Positions 26,263-35,909 of a stretch of 44,625 nucleotides of DNA are shown here, in pieces. The translations under genes and the position numbers were made by a program. This stretch comes from Mastigocoleus sp. MO_188.B34 (lineage in GTDB: Bacteria > Cyanobacteriota > Cyanobacteriia > Cyanobacteriales > Nostocaceae). The first letter of the stretch is position 1. The number at the start of each line of letters is the position of its first letter. The stretch spans positions 1 through 44,625 of the forward strand of contig NZ_JASJDK010000069.1 in NCBI RefSeq assembly GCF_030065675.1. Reading direction: 5' to 3'. The notes under the pieces were generated by a model that saw only the letters and a list, made by a program, of their open reading frames with translations, was not told where the DNA came from and did not search any database.

Positions 26263-27576
26263 ATGGCTACCGTCATTACTCCTAATAAACCAGTTATTGT
26301 CAATCCCCTCAAACAAAGTCAAACTTTGGGTGCAGTTTTAGCCTTCTTGGGTTTAAAAGGCATGATACCGTTATTACATGGTTCCCAAGGCTGTACAGCT
26401 TTTGCAAAAGTTATACTCGTACGACATTTTCGCGAAGCAATTCCTCTTTCCACCACAGCGATGACAGAAGTCACCACAATTTTGGGTGGGGAAGATAATG
26501 TCGAGCAAGCCATTTTGACTTTAGTGGAAAAAGTAGAACCAGAAATTATTGGTTTGTGTACCACAGGACTGACAGAAACTAGAGGAGACGACATGGATGG
26601 TATCCTCAAAGATTTTCGTAAGTCCCATCCCGAACTAAAAGAATTACCAATCATCCTAGTTTCTTCACCGGATTTTAAAGGTGCATTACAGGATGGTTAT
26701 GCTGCAGCTGTTGAAAGTACCTTGAAAGAACTTCCAGTTGCTGGAGAAACTCGCCCGTCTCAAATTACAATATTAGTGAGTTCGGCATTTACTCCAGGAG
26801 ATATACAGCAAATCAAAGAAATCGTCTCTGCTTTTGGACTGATACCAGTTGTCGTACCTGACCTTTCCGCTTCACTTGACGGTCATCTCGATGAATCCTA
26901 CAGTCCAATCACAGGTGGTGGAACCACATTAACACAACTGCGAAAAATCGGGAGTTCTGCTTTTACTTTAGCTTTGGGTGAAAGCATGAGGGGTGGAGCA
27001 GAGATTTTAGAAGAAGCTTTTGCAATACCTTATGAGGTATTTACAGAGTTAACAGGACTTGAAGCAGTAGATCATTTTCTCCAAGCATTAGTTGATATTA
27101 GCGGTAATCCCGTTCCCGAAAAATATCGGCGTCAACGTCGTCAGCTCCAAGATGCGATGCTAGATACTCACTTTTTCTTTGGTCGTAAGCGAGTTGCTCT
27201 AGCTTTAGAACCAGATTTATTGTGGTCAACAGCCTGTTTTTTCCAGTCTATGGGAACTGAAATTCATTCAGCAGTAACAACAACACGCTCCCCCTTATTA
27301 GAAAAAATATCTACAGAACAAGTAGTTATAGGTGACTTTGAAGACTTTGAAAAATCAGCTGTTGGTTCGGATTTATTAGTTTCTAATTCCCATGCAGCTA
27401 ACATTGCAAAAAATTTAAGAATCCCTTTATATCGTCAAGGTCTACCAATTTATGACCGCTTAGGTGTTGGTCAATATACCAAAGTTGGTTATTTCGGAAC
27501 AATGCAAATTTTATTTGAAATTGGTAATCTCTTCTTAAAAGTAGAGGAAGCCAAAAGTAATTATTTAAATGGGTAA
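26263..27576 (+). CDS. nifN: nitrogenase FeMo-cofactor scaffold protein NifN
   Basis: NifN (437 aa), the NifK-like partner of NifE. Markers are NPLKQSQTLGAVLAF, GSQGCTAFAKV (cluster Cys) and GLCTTGLTETRGDD. It starts at an ATG after a C/T-rich spacer (26170-26250) containing gtcaggagtcagaattcag-type short repeats. Length is normal. nifX follows. Confidence 0.95.
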   Translation: MATVITPNKPVIVNPLKQSQTLGAVLAFLGLKGMIPLLHGSQGCTAFAKVILVRHFREAIPLSTTAMTEVTTILGGEDNVEQAILTLVEKVEPEIIGLCTTGLTETRGDDMDGILKDFRKSHPELKELPIILVSSPDFKGALQDGYAAAVESTLKELPVAGETRPSQITILVSSAFTPGDIQQIKEIVSAFGLIPVVVPDLSASLDGHLDESYSPITGGGTTLTQLRKIGSSAFTLALGESMRGGAEILEEAFAIPYEVFTELTGLEAVDHFLQALVDISGNPVPEKYRRQRRQLQDAMLDTHFFFGRKRVALALEPDLLWSTACFFQSMGTEIHSAVTTTRSPLLEKISTEQVVIGDFEDFEKSAVGSDLLVSNSHAANIAKNLRIPLYRQGLPIYDRLGVGQYTKVGYFGTMQILFEIGNLFLKVEEAKSNYLNG

Positions 27577-27651
27577 AAAAACAGTTAGCTACTAAATGGT
27601 AAATCGTCAATGGTAACTGTTAACAACTCCCAAACAGGATGGAGGAAGAAA

Positions 27652-28065
27652 GTGAAAATAGCTTTTACTACGAGCGATCGGGTGCATGTTAATGCTCACT
27701 TTGGTTGGGCAAAAATGATTGATGTTTACGAAATATCTGATGAGGGATATTCATTTCTGGAAACATTAAAGTTTGAGGGAAATCTCAAACAAGATGGAAA
27801 TGAAGATAAATTAGTACCCAAGTTAGATGCACTTGTTGATTGTACTATCCTCTATGTTTCCGCCATCGGTGGGAGTGCTGCTGCTCGTTTAATTAAAAAA
27901 GGTGTAACTCCTGTCAAAGCACGCTCAGATGACGAAGAAATTAAAGAAATACTTAATAGGTTAGTTGAAACCTTAAAAGGTAATCCTCCACCTTGGTTGC
28001 GTAAAGCACTTAAAAAGACAAAACGCAATATTGAAGAAGAATTAGAAGAGGAAGCAACTTTATGA
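27652..28065 (+). CDS. nifX: FeMo-cofactor carrier protein NifX
   Basis: NifX (137 aa) carries the FeMo-cofactor precursor between NifB and NifEN. The core starts VKIAFTTSDRVHVNAHFGWAK. I chose the GTG at 27652 because GGAGGAA stands seven bases upstream and it aligns with the family start; an in-frame ATG at 27610 would add a 14-residue tail. The stop overlaps the next ATG (ATGA), so translation is coupled to the DUF269 gene. Confidence 0.92.
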   Translation: MKIAFTTSDRVHVNAHFGWAKMIDVYEISDEGYSFLETLKFEGNLKQDGNEDKLVPKLDALVDCTILYVSAIGGSAAARLIKKGVTPVKARSDDEEIKEILNRLVETLKGNPPPWLRKALKKTKRNIEEELEEEATL

Positions 28066-28538
28066 GTTCAGTGAATAGTACTAATGGAACTGCTCAAAAC
28101 CAAGTTATTAATAGTCCTTTTCTTAAGGCAATAGTGCAACAAATTCGCGGTCAAGATGCCTATGGAGTTTACCGAAATTGGTCAGATGAATTAGTGCTTA
28201 AACCTTTTATTGTTAGCAAGCAGAAAAAACGAGAAATTTCTGTTCAAGATCAGGTTGACCCAATAACTCAGGGGAGAATTATCGCTTTTTACCGAGCTAT
28301 TGCGGCTAGAATCGAACAAGAAACAGGTTTATTATCTCAAGTTGTAGTTGACTTAAGTCATGAAGGATTCGGCTGGGCACTAGTATTTGCTGGTCGTCTT
28401 TTATTAGTTGTAAAAACTTTACGTGATGCCCATAGATTTGGATTTGAATCTTTGGAAAAATTATCTGAAGAAGGAGAAAAACTAGTCACAAAAGGTGTTG
28501 AATTAGCACAAAAATTTCCAGAAGTTGGAAAATCATAA
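28062..28538 (+). CDS. NifX-associated protein (DUF269)
   Basis: A 158-aa DUF269 protein, regularly found after nifX and thought to help FeMo-cofactor synthesis. Typical segments are FLKAIVQQIRGQDAYGVYRNW and FGWALVFAGRLLLVVKTLRDAHRFGF. Its ATG overlaps the nifX stop. A 335-base AT-rich spacer with TTATGAG/TTTTGAA inverted repeats (about 28634-28735) follows. Confidence 0.9.
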   Translation: MSSVNSTNGTAQNQVINSPFLKAIVQQIRGQDAYGVYRNWSDELVLKPFIVSKQKKREISVQDQVDPITQGRIIAFYRAIAARIEQETGLLSQVVVDLSHEGFGWALVFAGRLLLVVKTLRDAHRFGFESLEKLSEEGEKLVTKGVELAQKFPEVGKS

Positions 28539-28891
28539 GTATTTATATCTCATGATTAGTAGATTTTACACTCAATTTGATCGATTACAAAGAATGAGTG
28601 AGAAATCTTAAGTTACATATTGTAATTTACAAGTTATGAGTTATTGATTATGAGTTTTGAACTATTAATTAATCATAATTGTGTAATAAAAATAATTAGT
28701 TAACAATTCAAAGCTCATAATTCAAAACTTATAACTCAATATTGCAACTTAAATATTGCAACTTACTTTAACTCAAAATTTTTGATTTAAATTGTTTGAT
28801 ATCAAAACACTTAAATAGAAGTGAAAACATTTGAAATCCAAATATTTAAATCCCAAATATTTGAGTCTAAAATGTGTTAACTAGGACGCCT

Positions 28892-29113
28892 ATGACTAAA
28901 GCTGGAGAACCAATAAATATTGAGGAGTTAAAAACAAAAATAAAACGCCTCAATAGTAAAGCAGGTCAAATGAAAATGGACTTGCACGATATAGCAGAAG
29001 GATTACCAACAGATAACGATAAATTAATGGGTGTTGCCGAAGCTACTCATAAAATATATTGTCAGTTAGCCGAACTCAAGCAACAACTCAAACAATTGGA
29101 GAAAAGCAAATGA
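28892..29113 (+). CDS. nif-associated small helical protein (DUF683, CCE_0567 type)
   Basis: A 73-aa all-helical protein of the DUF683 family, conserved in diazotrophic cyanobacteria nif clusters and reported to bind metal in a Cyanothece relative. It shows INIEELKTKIKRLNSKAGQMKMDLHDIAEGLP and a coiled-coil tail. I preferred ATG 28892 to a GTG 18 bases upstream because AGGA precedes it at the correct distance. The stop overlaps the nifW start (ATGA). Confidence 0.85.
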   Translation: MTKAGEPINIEELKTKIKRLNSKAGQMKMDLHDIAEGLPTDNDKLMGVAEATHKIYCQLAELKQQLKQLEKSK

Positions 29114-29427
29114 GTTGGGATTATGAAAAGTTCGTTCAGCTTTCTGATGCAGAGGAGTATTTTGAATTTTTTCAACTCCCTTACGATCAAAAAGTAATTA
29201 ATGTAAATCGTTTACATATTTTGAAAAAATTCTCAGAATTTATTCAACAAATTGATGAGAATAATCCCGAACTTAGTAATTCGGACAAACTAAGTATATA
29301 TCGTGATGCCCTAGAACAGGCATATCAAATATTTCTAGATTCAACACCTCTTGAACAAAAGCTGTTCAAAGTGTTTAAACAAAAGCCAAAAAATGTAATC
29401 ACGCTGACAGAACTGTCTTCTGATTAG
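29110..29427 (+). CDS. nifW: nitrogenase-stabilising protein NifW
   Basis: NifW (105 aa) protects or stabilises the MoFe protein. Family features are the N-terminal aromatic stretch FEFFQLPYDQKVINVNRLHILKKFSEF and AYQIFLDSTPLEQKLFKVF. The ATG at 29110 overlaps the previous stop, indicating coupling. hesA follows after ten bases. Confidence 0.93.
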   Translation: MSWDYEKFVQLSDAEEYFEFFQLPYDQKVINVNRLHILKKFSEFIQQIDENNPELSNSDKLSIYRDALEQAYQIFLDSTPLEQKLFKVFKQKPKNVITLTELSSD

Positions 29428-29437
29428 GAGGTACAAA

Positions 29438-30232
29438 GTGGTAGACTTAACGCCTACCGAGTTAGAACGTTATCGTCGCCAAATGACACTCCCTAACTTT
29501 GGCGAACTAGCACAAAAGCGCCTGAAATCAGCAACGGTTCTGGTAACAGGTGTGGGAGGATTGGGTGGAACCGCAGCACTTTATCTCGCGGTAGCAGGTG
29601 TTGGAAAGCTGATTCTGGTTCGGGGTGGCGACTTACGCTTGGATGACATGAATCGTCAAATTTTGATGAGTCACGATTGGGTTGGTAAACCAAGAGTTAC
29701 CAAAGCAAAAGAAACTTTACAAGCCATTAATCCCGACGTCCAAATAGAAGCAGTTTCTGACTATATCACCCCAGAAAATGTAGATTCTTTGGTGCAATCT
29801 GCTGATATGGCTCTCGACTGCGCTCACAACTTTACCGAACGGAATCTATTAAATGAAGCTTGTGTGCGTTGGCGAAAACCGATGGTAGAAGCAGCAATGG
29901 ACAGTATGGAAGCTTACTTAACCACAATTATTCCTGGTGTAACTCCTTGTTTGTCTTGTCTGTTTCCAGAAAAACCTGATTGGGATAGACGCGCTTTTTC
30001 AGTGATTGGCGCAGTATCTGGAACTTTAGCCTGTCTTACAGCTTTGGAAGCAATCAAACTTATAACTGGTTTTTCCCAACCTTTATTATCACAATTACTC
30101 ACCATTGATTTATCTCGGATGGAATTTGCTAAGCGTCGTTCTTATCGTGATCGCTCCTGTCAGGTATGCGGTAATAATGCACCTTGGAGATATTTACATT
30201 CCGAGGAAGAAACCACCAGCAAGTGTACTTAA
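29438..30232 (+). CDS. hesA: HesA, MoeB/ThiF-type adenylating enzyme
   Basis: HesA (264 aa) belongs to the E1-like adenylating family and is linked to nitrogenase in heterocystous species, probably for cofactor or sulfur transfer. The nucleotide-binding loop is VTGVGGLGGTA, and a zinc site is formed by CLSC (LFPEKP) and CQVC near the C-terminus. It starts at a GTG with a strong AGGAGG, ten bases after nifW. hesB follows after 272 bases. Confidence 0.93.
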   Translation: MVDLTPTELERYRRQMTLPNFGELAQKRLKSATVLVTGVGGLGGTAALYLAVAGVGKLILVRGGDLRLDDMNRQILMSHDWVGKPRVTKAKETLQAINPDVQIEAVSDYITPENVDSLVQSADMALDCAHNFTERNLLNEACVRWRKPMVEAAMDSMEAYLTTIIPGVTPCLSCLFPEKPDWDRRAFSVIGAVSGTLACLTALEAIKLITGFSQPLLSQLLTIDLSRMEFAKRRSYRDRSCQVCGNNAPWRYLHSEEETTSKCT

Positions 30233-30504
30233 ATAAATATATTTGTTGTGGGAGTAACTACTTGTTCAAACTCAACTTACAAAGAGCCTCCATCGGTTTG
30301 AAGTTATTGGACTGAATTAACCGAGTTACATAAAGTCACTAAGTTGAAGCAATTAAGTGGAAATAGTTGGAGTGAATTAGTTGAAATAAGGTTTACTTTT
30401 AAGTTTGCTTGCAAACAATTGCTAACATCTCCCCAAATACGAAATTAAAATTTGTACCTGCGATTGTAATTCATAATCCTTATCCTTGAAGTGGTAAATA
30501 TCCA

Positions 30505-30873
30505 ATGACTGTTACTCTGACTGAAAAAGCACAATCGCGTTTGCAGTCATTTCTGCAAACTTCTAACACCAATGCCCAAACATCAAAGGGTATCCGTGTT
30601 TGGGTGAATAATGGTGGTTGTAGTGGCTATGAATATCAAATGGAAGTTACTAGCTCTCCTCAACCAGAAGATTTGGTTATCCAGCAAGGACAGGTAGTAG
30701 TTTATGTTGATGCAAACAGCGCACCGTTATTAGAAGGGGTAATCATCGATTTTGTAGATGGGGTGATGGAAGGTGGTTTTAAATTTACCAACCCAAATGC
30801 AAGCGATACCTGTGGCTGTGGAAAATCATTTAAAACAGGAGATTGTTCTTCTAACGGAGTACCTTGTAGCTAA
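30505..30873 (+). CDS. hesB: HesB, A-type iron-sulfur carrier (IscA family)
   Basis: HesB (122 aa) is an A-type Fe-S carrier associated with heterocyst nitrogenase. The conserved cysteines are in GGCSGYEY and in the C-terminal TCGCGKSF. A short tail (CSSNGVPCS) adds two more cysteines. Upstream the 272-base spacer shows no gene; it may contain its own promoter. Confidence 0.93.
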   Translation: MTVTLTEKAQSRLQSFLQTSNTNAQTSKGIRVWVNNGGCSGYEYQMEVTSSPQPEDLVIQQGQVVVYVDANSAPLLEGVIIDFVDGVMEGGFKFTNPNASDTCGCGKSFKTGDCSSNGVPCS

Positions 30874-31142
30874 AGCTATTTCTCTACAATTCAAGTAGTA
30901 CTCCCAAAATACCAAGATTGATTGTCTATTTAGACTATTCAATAATTAGCTTTACTGTACTAGAAAAAGTGAGCATAATTATTCCTCACAATTCTTTTTG
31001 ATAGTACATCACAGCTATATGTGCGCTCACTGCAATCAAAGCGAAGAAGGAAAACAAGATTAATTAACACTATTGGAAATAGTGAGCTTAATTTCCTAAA
31101 TCTATTCAAGCAAACACTATCTAATTCGAGGAGAACTCATTA

Positions 31143-31442
31143 ATGGCTACTTACCAAGTTAGATTAATCAACAAAAAAGAAGACCTTGACACCACCATTG
31201 AAGTTGATGAAGAAACTACCATTCTAGATGCAGCCGAAGAAAGTGGTATTGAATTACCCTTCTCTTGTCATTCTGGCTCTTGCTCTAGTTGTGTAGGTAA
31301 AGTAGTCGAAGGTGAAATCGATCAGTCCGATCAAATTTTTCTCGATGACGAACAGGTAGAAAAAGGATTTGCTCTTCTATGCGTTACATATCCTCGTTCT
31401 AACTGTACAGTTAAGACTCATCAAGAGCCTTATCTCATCTAA
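31143..31442 (+). CDS. fdxH: heterocyst [2Fe-2S] ferredoxin
   Basis: FdxH (99 aa) is the plant-type ferredoxin that donates electrons to dinitrogenase reductase in heterocysts. Cluster cysteines are C42, C47, C50 and C80 ([10 protein letters not shown]...LLC). Length equals the family norm. GGAGAA precedes the ATG. A strong terminator follows, so this ends the nif transcript. Confidence 0.95.
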   Translation: MATYQVRLINKKEDLDTTIEVDEETTILDAAEESGIELPFSCHSGSCSSCVGKVVEGEIDQSDQIFLDDEQVEKGFALLCVTYPRSNCTVKTHQEPYLI

Positions 31443-31534
31443 GTGAGTTTGTGCTCTGAGGCTATAAAAGCTTAAATGTATTTTTTCTGGAATCTTTCTA
31501 GAGTATTTCTGAAATTTTCCTAAAAATATTTCTC

Positions 31535-31570
31535 AGTCATGGCTTGTGTAATAGGCTATGACTTTTTTTG
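31535..31570 (+). terminator. rho-independent terminator after fdxH
   Basis: A ten-bp stem AGTCATGGCT / GGCTATGACT (two G-U pairs) is followed by seven Ts, about 93 bases after the fdxH stop. Confidence 0.85.
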
Positions 31571-32111
31571 CTATTAATTACTCACTTGTCAATAAAAAAA
31601 TTATGTATTTATGAGCATTTTTATCATGAAAAAAATCTATTATTTATGATTTACTTTCAAAAAAATCTTTTTTTATATCTAATACCTTATTAATCTTTAA
31701 ATAGTAATTTATTTAATGTTTTTGTCATATATTGTAGAGCTTTGGAAGAAAACATAAACGTTTGACGTGTTGGACATTTCATCAATGCTAATATGTATTT
31801 GCGCTTAAATGTTGTGATTTGTAATTGAAGAATACGTAGTTCACAGGGGTATTAAATATATACATTATGGATGAGTTTTGATTTGATTTACGAATTAGTG
31901 TATTTGCTTATTCATTAAATTGATAAAAATAAAATATTTGTAAATACACATGGCTAATCTATTGGTAATATTCGGATTATTTTTAGATTAATCAGTTCGG
32001 CAAAATACTCAAAATAATGTATATATCTCATGAGTAAATTTAGAGCAATCATAACTTTTTAGCTTTAATTAATTTCCTTACTTGCTGTCCAATAATGAGA
32101 GGGTTCAGACT

Positions 32112-32714
32112 ATGAAAGCTAAAGATATTATGACTTTAAATGTTGCTACAGTTCGTTCTTCTGCGACTGTAGCAGAAGCAGTTAAATTAATGAGACTCAA
32201 ACAATTAAGATCCTTAATTGTTGAACCTAGAACTTCTGATGATGCTTACGGTATAGTTACCGAAACTGATATTGGTTCTAAAGTGATTGCTCTTGGGAAA
32301 GACCCCAAGGAAGTACACATTTATGAAATAATGTCTAAACCTTGCATTGTTGTTAACCCAGATTTAGAGGTGGAATACATAGCACGTCTTTTCGCAACTA
32401 CTGGAATTTGGCGCGCACCAGTGATTCAAGGTGAGATACAAGGAGTTGTCTCTATTACCGATATCATTACCAAGAGCAATATTTTTGAAAAACCAAAATT
32501 AACTCACTTATTAGCAGAACTAGAAAAAGCTATCTTGAAAGCTCGTTCAACTGCTACCAGCAAAGGAATAGAGTCAAAAGAAGCTATCGAAGCTTGGGAT
32601 TTAGTAGATGAGATCCAAGCTGAAGCATGTTTCCATGGAGCACCAAAACCTGAAATATCAGCTAGAAATAAATTCCAGCAAGAAAAGGAACGAGAACTAG
32701 TAAAAACAAATTAG
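32112..32714 (+). CDS. CBS-domain protein downstream of fdxH
   Basis: A 200-aa protein with two CBS domains (about 1-125: MKAKDIMTLNVATV...YGIVTETDIGSKV, and YEIMSKPCIVV...GVVSITDIITK), which usually bind adenine nucleotides, followed by a helical tail of about 70 residues that I do not recognise. The start is ATG 32112; an upstream in-frame start at 32082 would add unconserved residues. Its position after the nif genes suggests an energy-sensing role in nitrogen fixation, but that is inference. A terminator follows. Confidence 0.8.
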   Translation: MKAKDIMTLNVATVRSSATVAEAVKLMRLKQLRSLIVEPRTSDDAYGIVTETDIGSKVIALGKDPKEVHIYEIMSKPCIVVNPDLEVEYIARLFATTGIWRAPVIQGEIQGVVSITDIITKSNIFEKPKLTHLLAELEKAILKARSTATSKGIESKEAIEAWDLVDEIQAEACFHGAPKPEISARNKFQQEKERELVKTN

Positions 32715-32791
32715 ATTTTCTCCTCCTCAAAATAAATTGAGTTGATTGGAGAGAGGTTTAAATTCCTTATTGTCCCAAAAATAATTTTTAT

Positions 32792-32843
32792 AAATGTTGC
32801 TTAAATCAAAAGGAGATTTTACTTTAGTTTAAGCAACATTTTT
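32792..32843 (+). terminator. terminator after the CBS-domain gene
   Basis: AAATGTTGCTTAA and TTAAGCAACATTTTT form a long hairpin with a T-run. Confidence 0.8.
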
Positions 32844-34795
32844 GTACTGCTGTTTTATTCTAAAAGCTGCTTAATCATCAATTTAATGAATATATTATCT
32901 ACTATCCAAAGGACTTATATTCAATTAGTAAGATAAAAAGTTAAATAAAATACAGTTAGGTTATTTCCCAGATATCAGTAATACGTGATAAAGAAAAAAC
33001 TTACAAGACTGGCATAATAAAAATTTATTTATACTAAGAAGCATTATTCATAGAATAATGTAATCTGTTGCTCTAGACTACTCAATTTTGTAGTAATAAA
33101 ATAACAAAAAGTATCCTAGTATCCTAATTGCCGTTCTCAATATTTCAACTAAATGAGAAGTTCAAAGGTGAATATTGTCATTTCGCAAGAAATGAGTAAT
33201 TATCCTTGGCTCTCCTCATAGGGGATATACATATAAATTTACCGAGTTTTATCTCTAGTTACTTCAGTTTATTTTCGCTTGAAAATTTTAAGGGTAGATA
33301 TTGAATCAAAATCAGGTTCTTACATGAATCTGTAAGGATTTTAGATTTACTAATACTAAAGATTGGGTGTATTTTCAAAATTTCCTCAGAAAGGAAACAC
33401 AAAATTCTTCATCACCAATAATTATCAAATATTTTTTGAATCAAATAGCTTTTAAGGAAAAAAACTGGCATTGTCACTTGTTTTTATGTCACTAATTTCA
33501 CCTCCACAGTTTATATGAAGTAAATTTTCTAGACTTAGATTTAGATAGGGGAATTAAAAAATCAAGATTGTCAAATTTTGGGTCAGTATAGAGTCAAGTT
33601 TCTGAACCAGAAAATCCCAAACTTGTGGAAATAGAATAGAGGATAAAAATCATGAACTTCCGAATTGAAAAATCAGTTACATACGTCTGATATAGAGTTA
33701 TAACTTTGTGCAAAGTAAATAAGTAATGACTATGAATCACATTAATTATGCTTGACATGAATCACAAGAAATTAATCTAGTACAACTATTTGAAGATAGG
33801 TTAGTTGAAAATCATGATTCTAATATTGTTAAGCAAATTACAATAACTGACAAATCACACATTACATAAACTTATAACAGAGCCCGTACAGAACTCCAAG
33901 CGAACCGATCCTTCAAGACAAACTACAAAATTGAGTGATTTTCTGTAAATTGATATCGACCAATAAATTTGAAAATTTAGTGATATAAATGCTTACAAAT
34001 AAAATCAACAATCAGCTGTACTTATGGTTTATATGTGATTCCCCAGGTACAAATTTACAATCCATTAATAAAAATCAACATATTCGCCGAGTAATTCATC
34101 AAAAGTTTATAAAAATTAGCATTAAATACAATAAGAATTTAAACAAAGACTTAGATTTAAGATATGGGATCGATCGTATCGAACAAAATGAATGTATTAT
34201 AGGTGATTATAATAAGAAAGTTGTATTACCAAGCTTTCTAGGAAATTTAGAGTTTAGTAGCTCAGAGCTTAGTAATAAAATATTTGACCACGCAAGTTTC
34301 ATTCATGCTTGGTTTAAAGATTTCACCAGCTTCTTAAACTGGAGAAGGCTTTGCTGCTATTGTATGACTGTGCTAAAGCAGCCACTAGCAGCTAGGTATT
34401 TGTTCGATTAATAAGCTGAAGTGTGTTTTATCTAAAACTTTGCCAAAAATTGAAAAATTGGTGAAGTCCAAGTAGGTGCAAATCTTGGTTCGGAAAGTTA
34501 ATTTTTATTAACTAACAAATTTTCGTGTTTAGAATGATTCCAGAGGCTAAAAATAGTGCTATAACTTTATTTTCTGCACCAAACTAGAATTTTCTGCACC
34601 GGTCTAGAAAAAGTTTCCAACTGCTAAATGAATAATTAGTTCGCCGTATAGGGAAAAATTTTTCTTGGCAGGTCTTTTTTGGATTCAGCTATAGCCTAGT
34701 GCATGCTAGGATTACGAAGTTAAAAATTTTTAGGGCCTGTAAACATGTCCTTTATACCATTGTAATTAACCACTAGTAAGGAGATATTAGCGACA
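32844..34795. other. long AT-rich interval without a convincing gene
   Basis: About 1.95 kb. The only longer frame (33989-34411, 140 codons) has biased AT-rich composition, no recognised motif and no ribosome-binding site, and I do not call it. Repeated AT-rich text and scattered GTA/TAC words are present, but no clear NtcA or other operator. It could hold small RNAs. Confidence 0.5.
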
Positions 34796-35167
34796 ATGAC
34801 TTGGCAAAATTACTTTTGGCAAAACGAAGATGAGTGTCCTTCACAGCTTTCTTCAGCAGATATAGTTTTGCGCCAACAGTTAGAGTCTTCCCTAGGCAAA
34901 TTCTTTTTTGAGAAATGTGACGATACCATCAAAGACTTACTATCTAGCTGTCGTTGGTACATGAAAAATAATGCTAATGCGATGACTTTAGTTATTGAAT
35001 GTCCCAACCACAATACAAACTGGTTGATCTTAGAAAAAGTAGCACCAATGGCATCTTTACTAAAAAATATGGCAAGCAGTGCTAAAATCCGTATCTGTCC
35101 TCCAGATAGTAAAACTACCCCTCATGAGATCAGAGTTGATGAGGTTTCGGTATATCGTTACTGGTAA
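34796..35167 (+). CDS. conserved-looking hypothetical protein
   Basis: A 123-aa soluble protein, not recognised. AAGGAG precedes the ATG at a good distance. Cysteines occur at several places (DECPSQ, CRWYMK, IECPNH, ICPP) without a clear zinc pattern. The spacing of hydrophobic and aromatic residues (LVIECPNHNTNWLIL, EVSVYRYW) resembles a small alpha/beta domain. It converges on the hydrogenase-maturation protease gene 10 bases away, on the opposite strand. Likely a real gene, since codon use and start are normal, but function is unknown. Confidence 0.65.
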   Translation: MTWQNYFWQNEDECPSQLSSADIVLRQQLESSLGKFFFEKCDDTIKDLLSSCRWYMKNNANAMTLVIECPNHNTNWLILEKVAPMASLLKNMASSAKIRICPPDSKTTPHEIRVDEVSVYRYW

Positions 35168-35177
35168 TGCAGAGGCT

Positions 35178-35666
35178 TTAAAACTGTAACTCATAGCTTT
35201 CACACCTTTTTTCAATGGTTGCGGTTAGCTCCTCAAATACTAAGTCCGCTGAATTTTGTACAGCAGAACTTAATTCCCAACCAAAACTAAGATTTACTGC
35301 TTCAATTAAGTAAACCGCGACCTGTTCGGGAAAATTATTTTGAAATATTTTCCTTCCAGCAGCTAAAGCATTGTGCCAACGAAAATCATGCAAGTTATAA
35401 GTTGGTTCCGGTAAAGCTTCCAGTTCTGAACCTGGGACTTTAAATATGGTACCTCCTTCGGAACCTGTTGAGCTTGCATCAATAACAATTAACTGTTTGC
35501 TACCTTTGGCTTGGAACATAACTTCCATACCTGCGGTACCGCAATCATATATTTGTACTTGAGGGTAGGGGTATTTAATCAGAAATTGTTGTAAGCGTTG
35601 GGCAATGATGACGCCTACTGCGTCATCACTGCGGTTAAGGTTTCCACAACCAATGATGGTTAACAT
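35178..35666 (-). CDS. hupW: hydrogenase maturation protease (HupW/HycI type)
   Basis: A 162-aa endopeptidase that trims the C-terminus of a NiFe-hydrogenase large subunit after nickel insertion. The nickel-sensing residues of the family are visible: Asp in GCGNLNRSDDAVG, Asp in VIDASSTG and His in LHDFRWH. Uptake hydrogenase recycles nitrogenase H2 in heterocysts, and hupW lies near the nif cluster in Anabaena as I recall. Being the HupW rather than HoxW type is inferred from context. Confidence 0.82.
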   Translation of the reverse strand: MLTIIGCGNLNRSDDAVGVIIAQRLQQFLIKYPYPQVQIYDCGTAGMEVMFQAKGSKQLIVIDASSTGSEGGTIFKVPGSELEALPEPTYNLHDFRWHNALAAGRKIFQNNFPEQVAVYLIEAVNLSFGWELSSAVQNSADLVFEELTATIEKRCESYELQF

Positions 35667-35813
35667 TTTGGTCAGATTCCTTTATGCGTGGATATCTAAT
35701 ATATGAGCAGTTGAAAAATATAAGTGTTAGCTGCAAACCAAATACCATAAATGATTTTGGTTTTACCTACTAAAATGAATCAGAATCATCAAATGAGGAT
35801 TATTCTTAAAAGC

Positions 35814-35840
35814 CAGAGGCGTTGCAATACAACGCCTCTG
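35814..35840. terminator. hairpin terminator of the RNA methyltransferase gene
   Basis: CAGAGGCGTTG / CAACGCCTCTG form a perfect 11-bp stem with a five-base loop in the spacer after the methyltransferase stop. Short T-runs on both sides make it possibly bidirectional. Confidence 0.75.
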
Positions 35841-35909
35841 AAGTAATATTTTTTGTATTCTTATTAACTAAGACGCAAAAAATACTTGAATTTACTCCCT
35901 GAGGTAATC

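Noticed and set aside
27610-27651. longer nifX from ATG 27610
   Set aside because: The GTG at 27652 has the GGAGGAA at correct spacing and matches the family N-terminus.
33989-34411. 140-codon open frame
   Set aside because: AT-driven composition, no ribosome-binding site, no recognisable motif and an erratic C-terminus; it lies in a long noncoding stretch.
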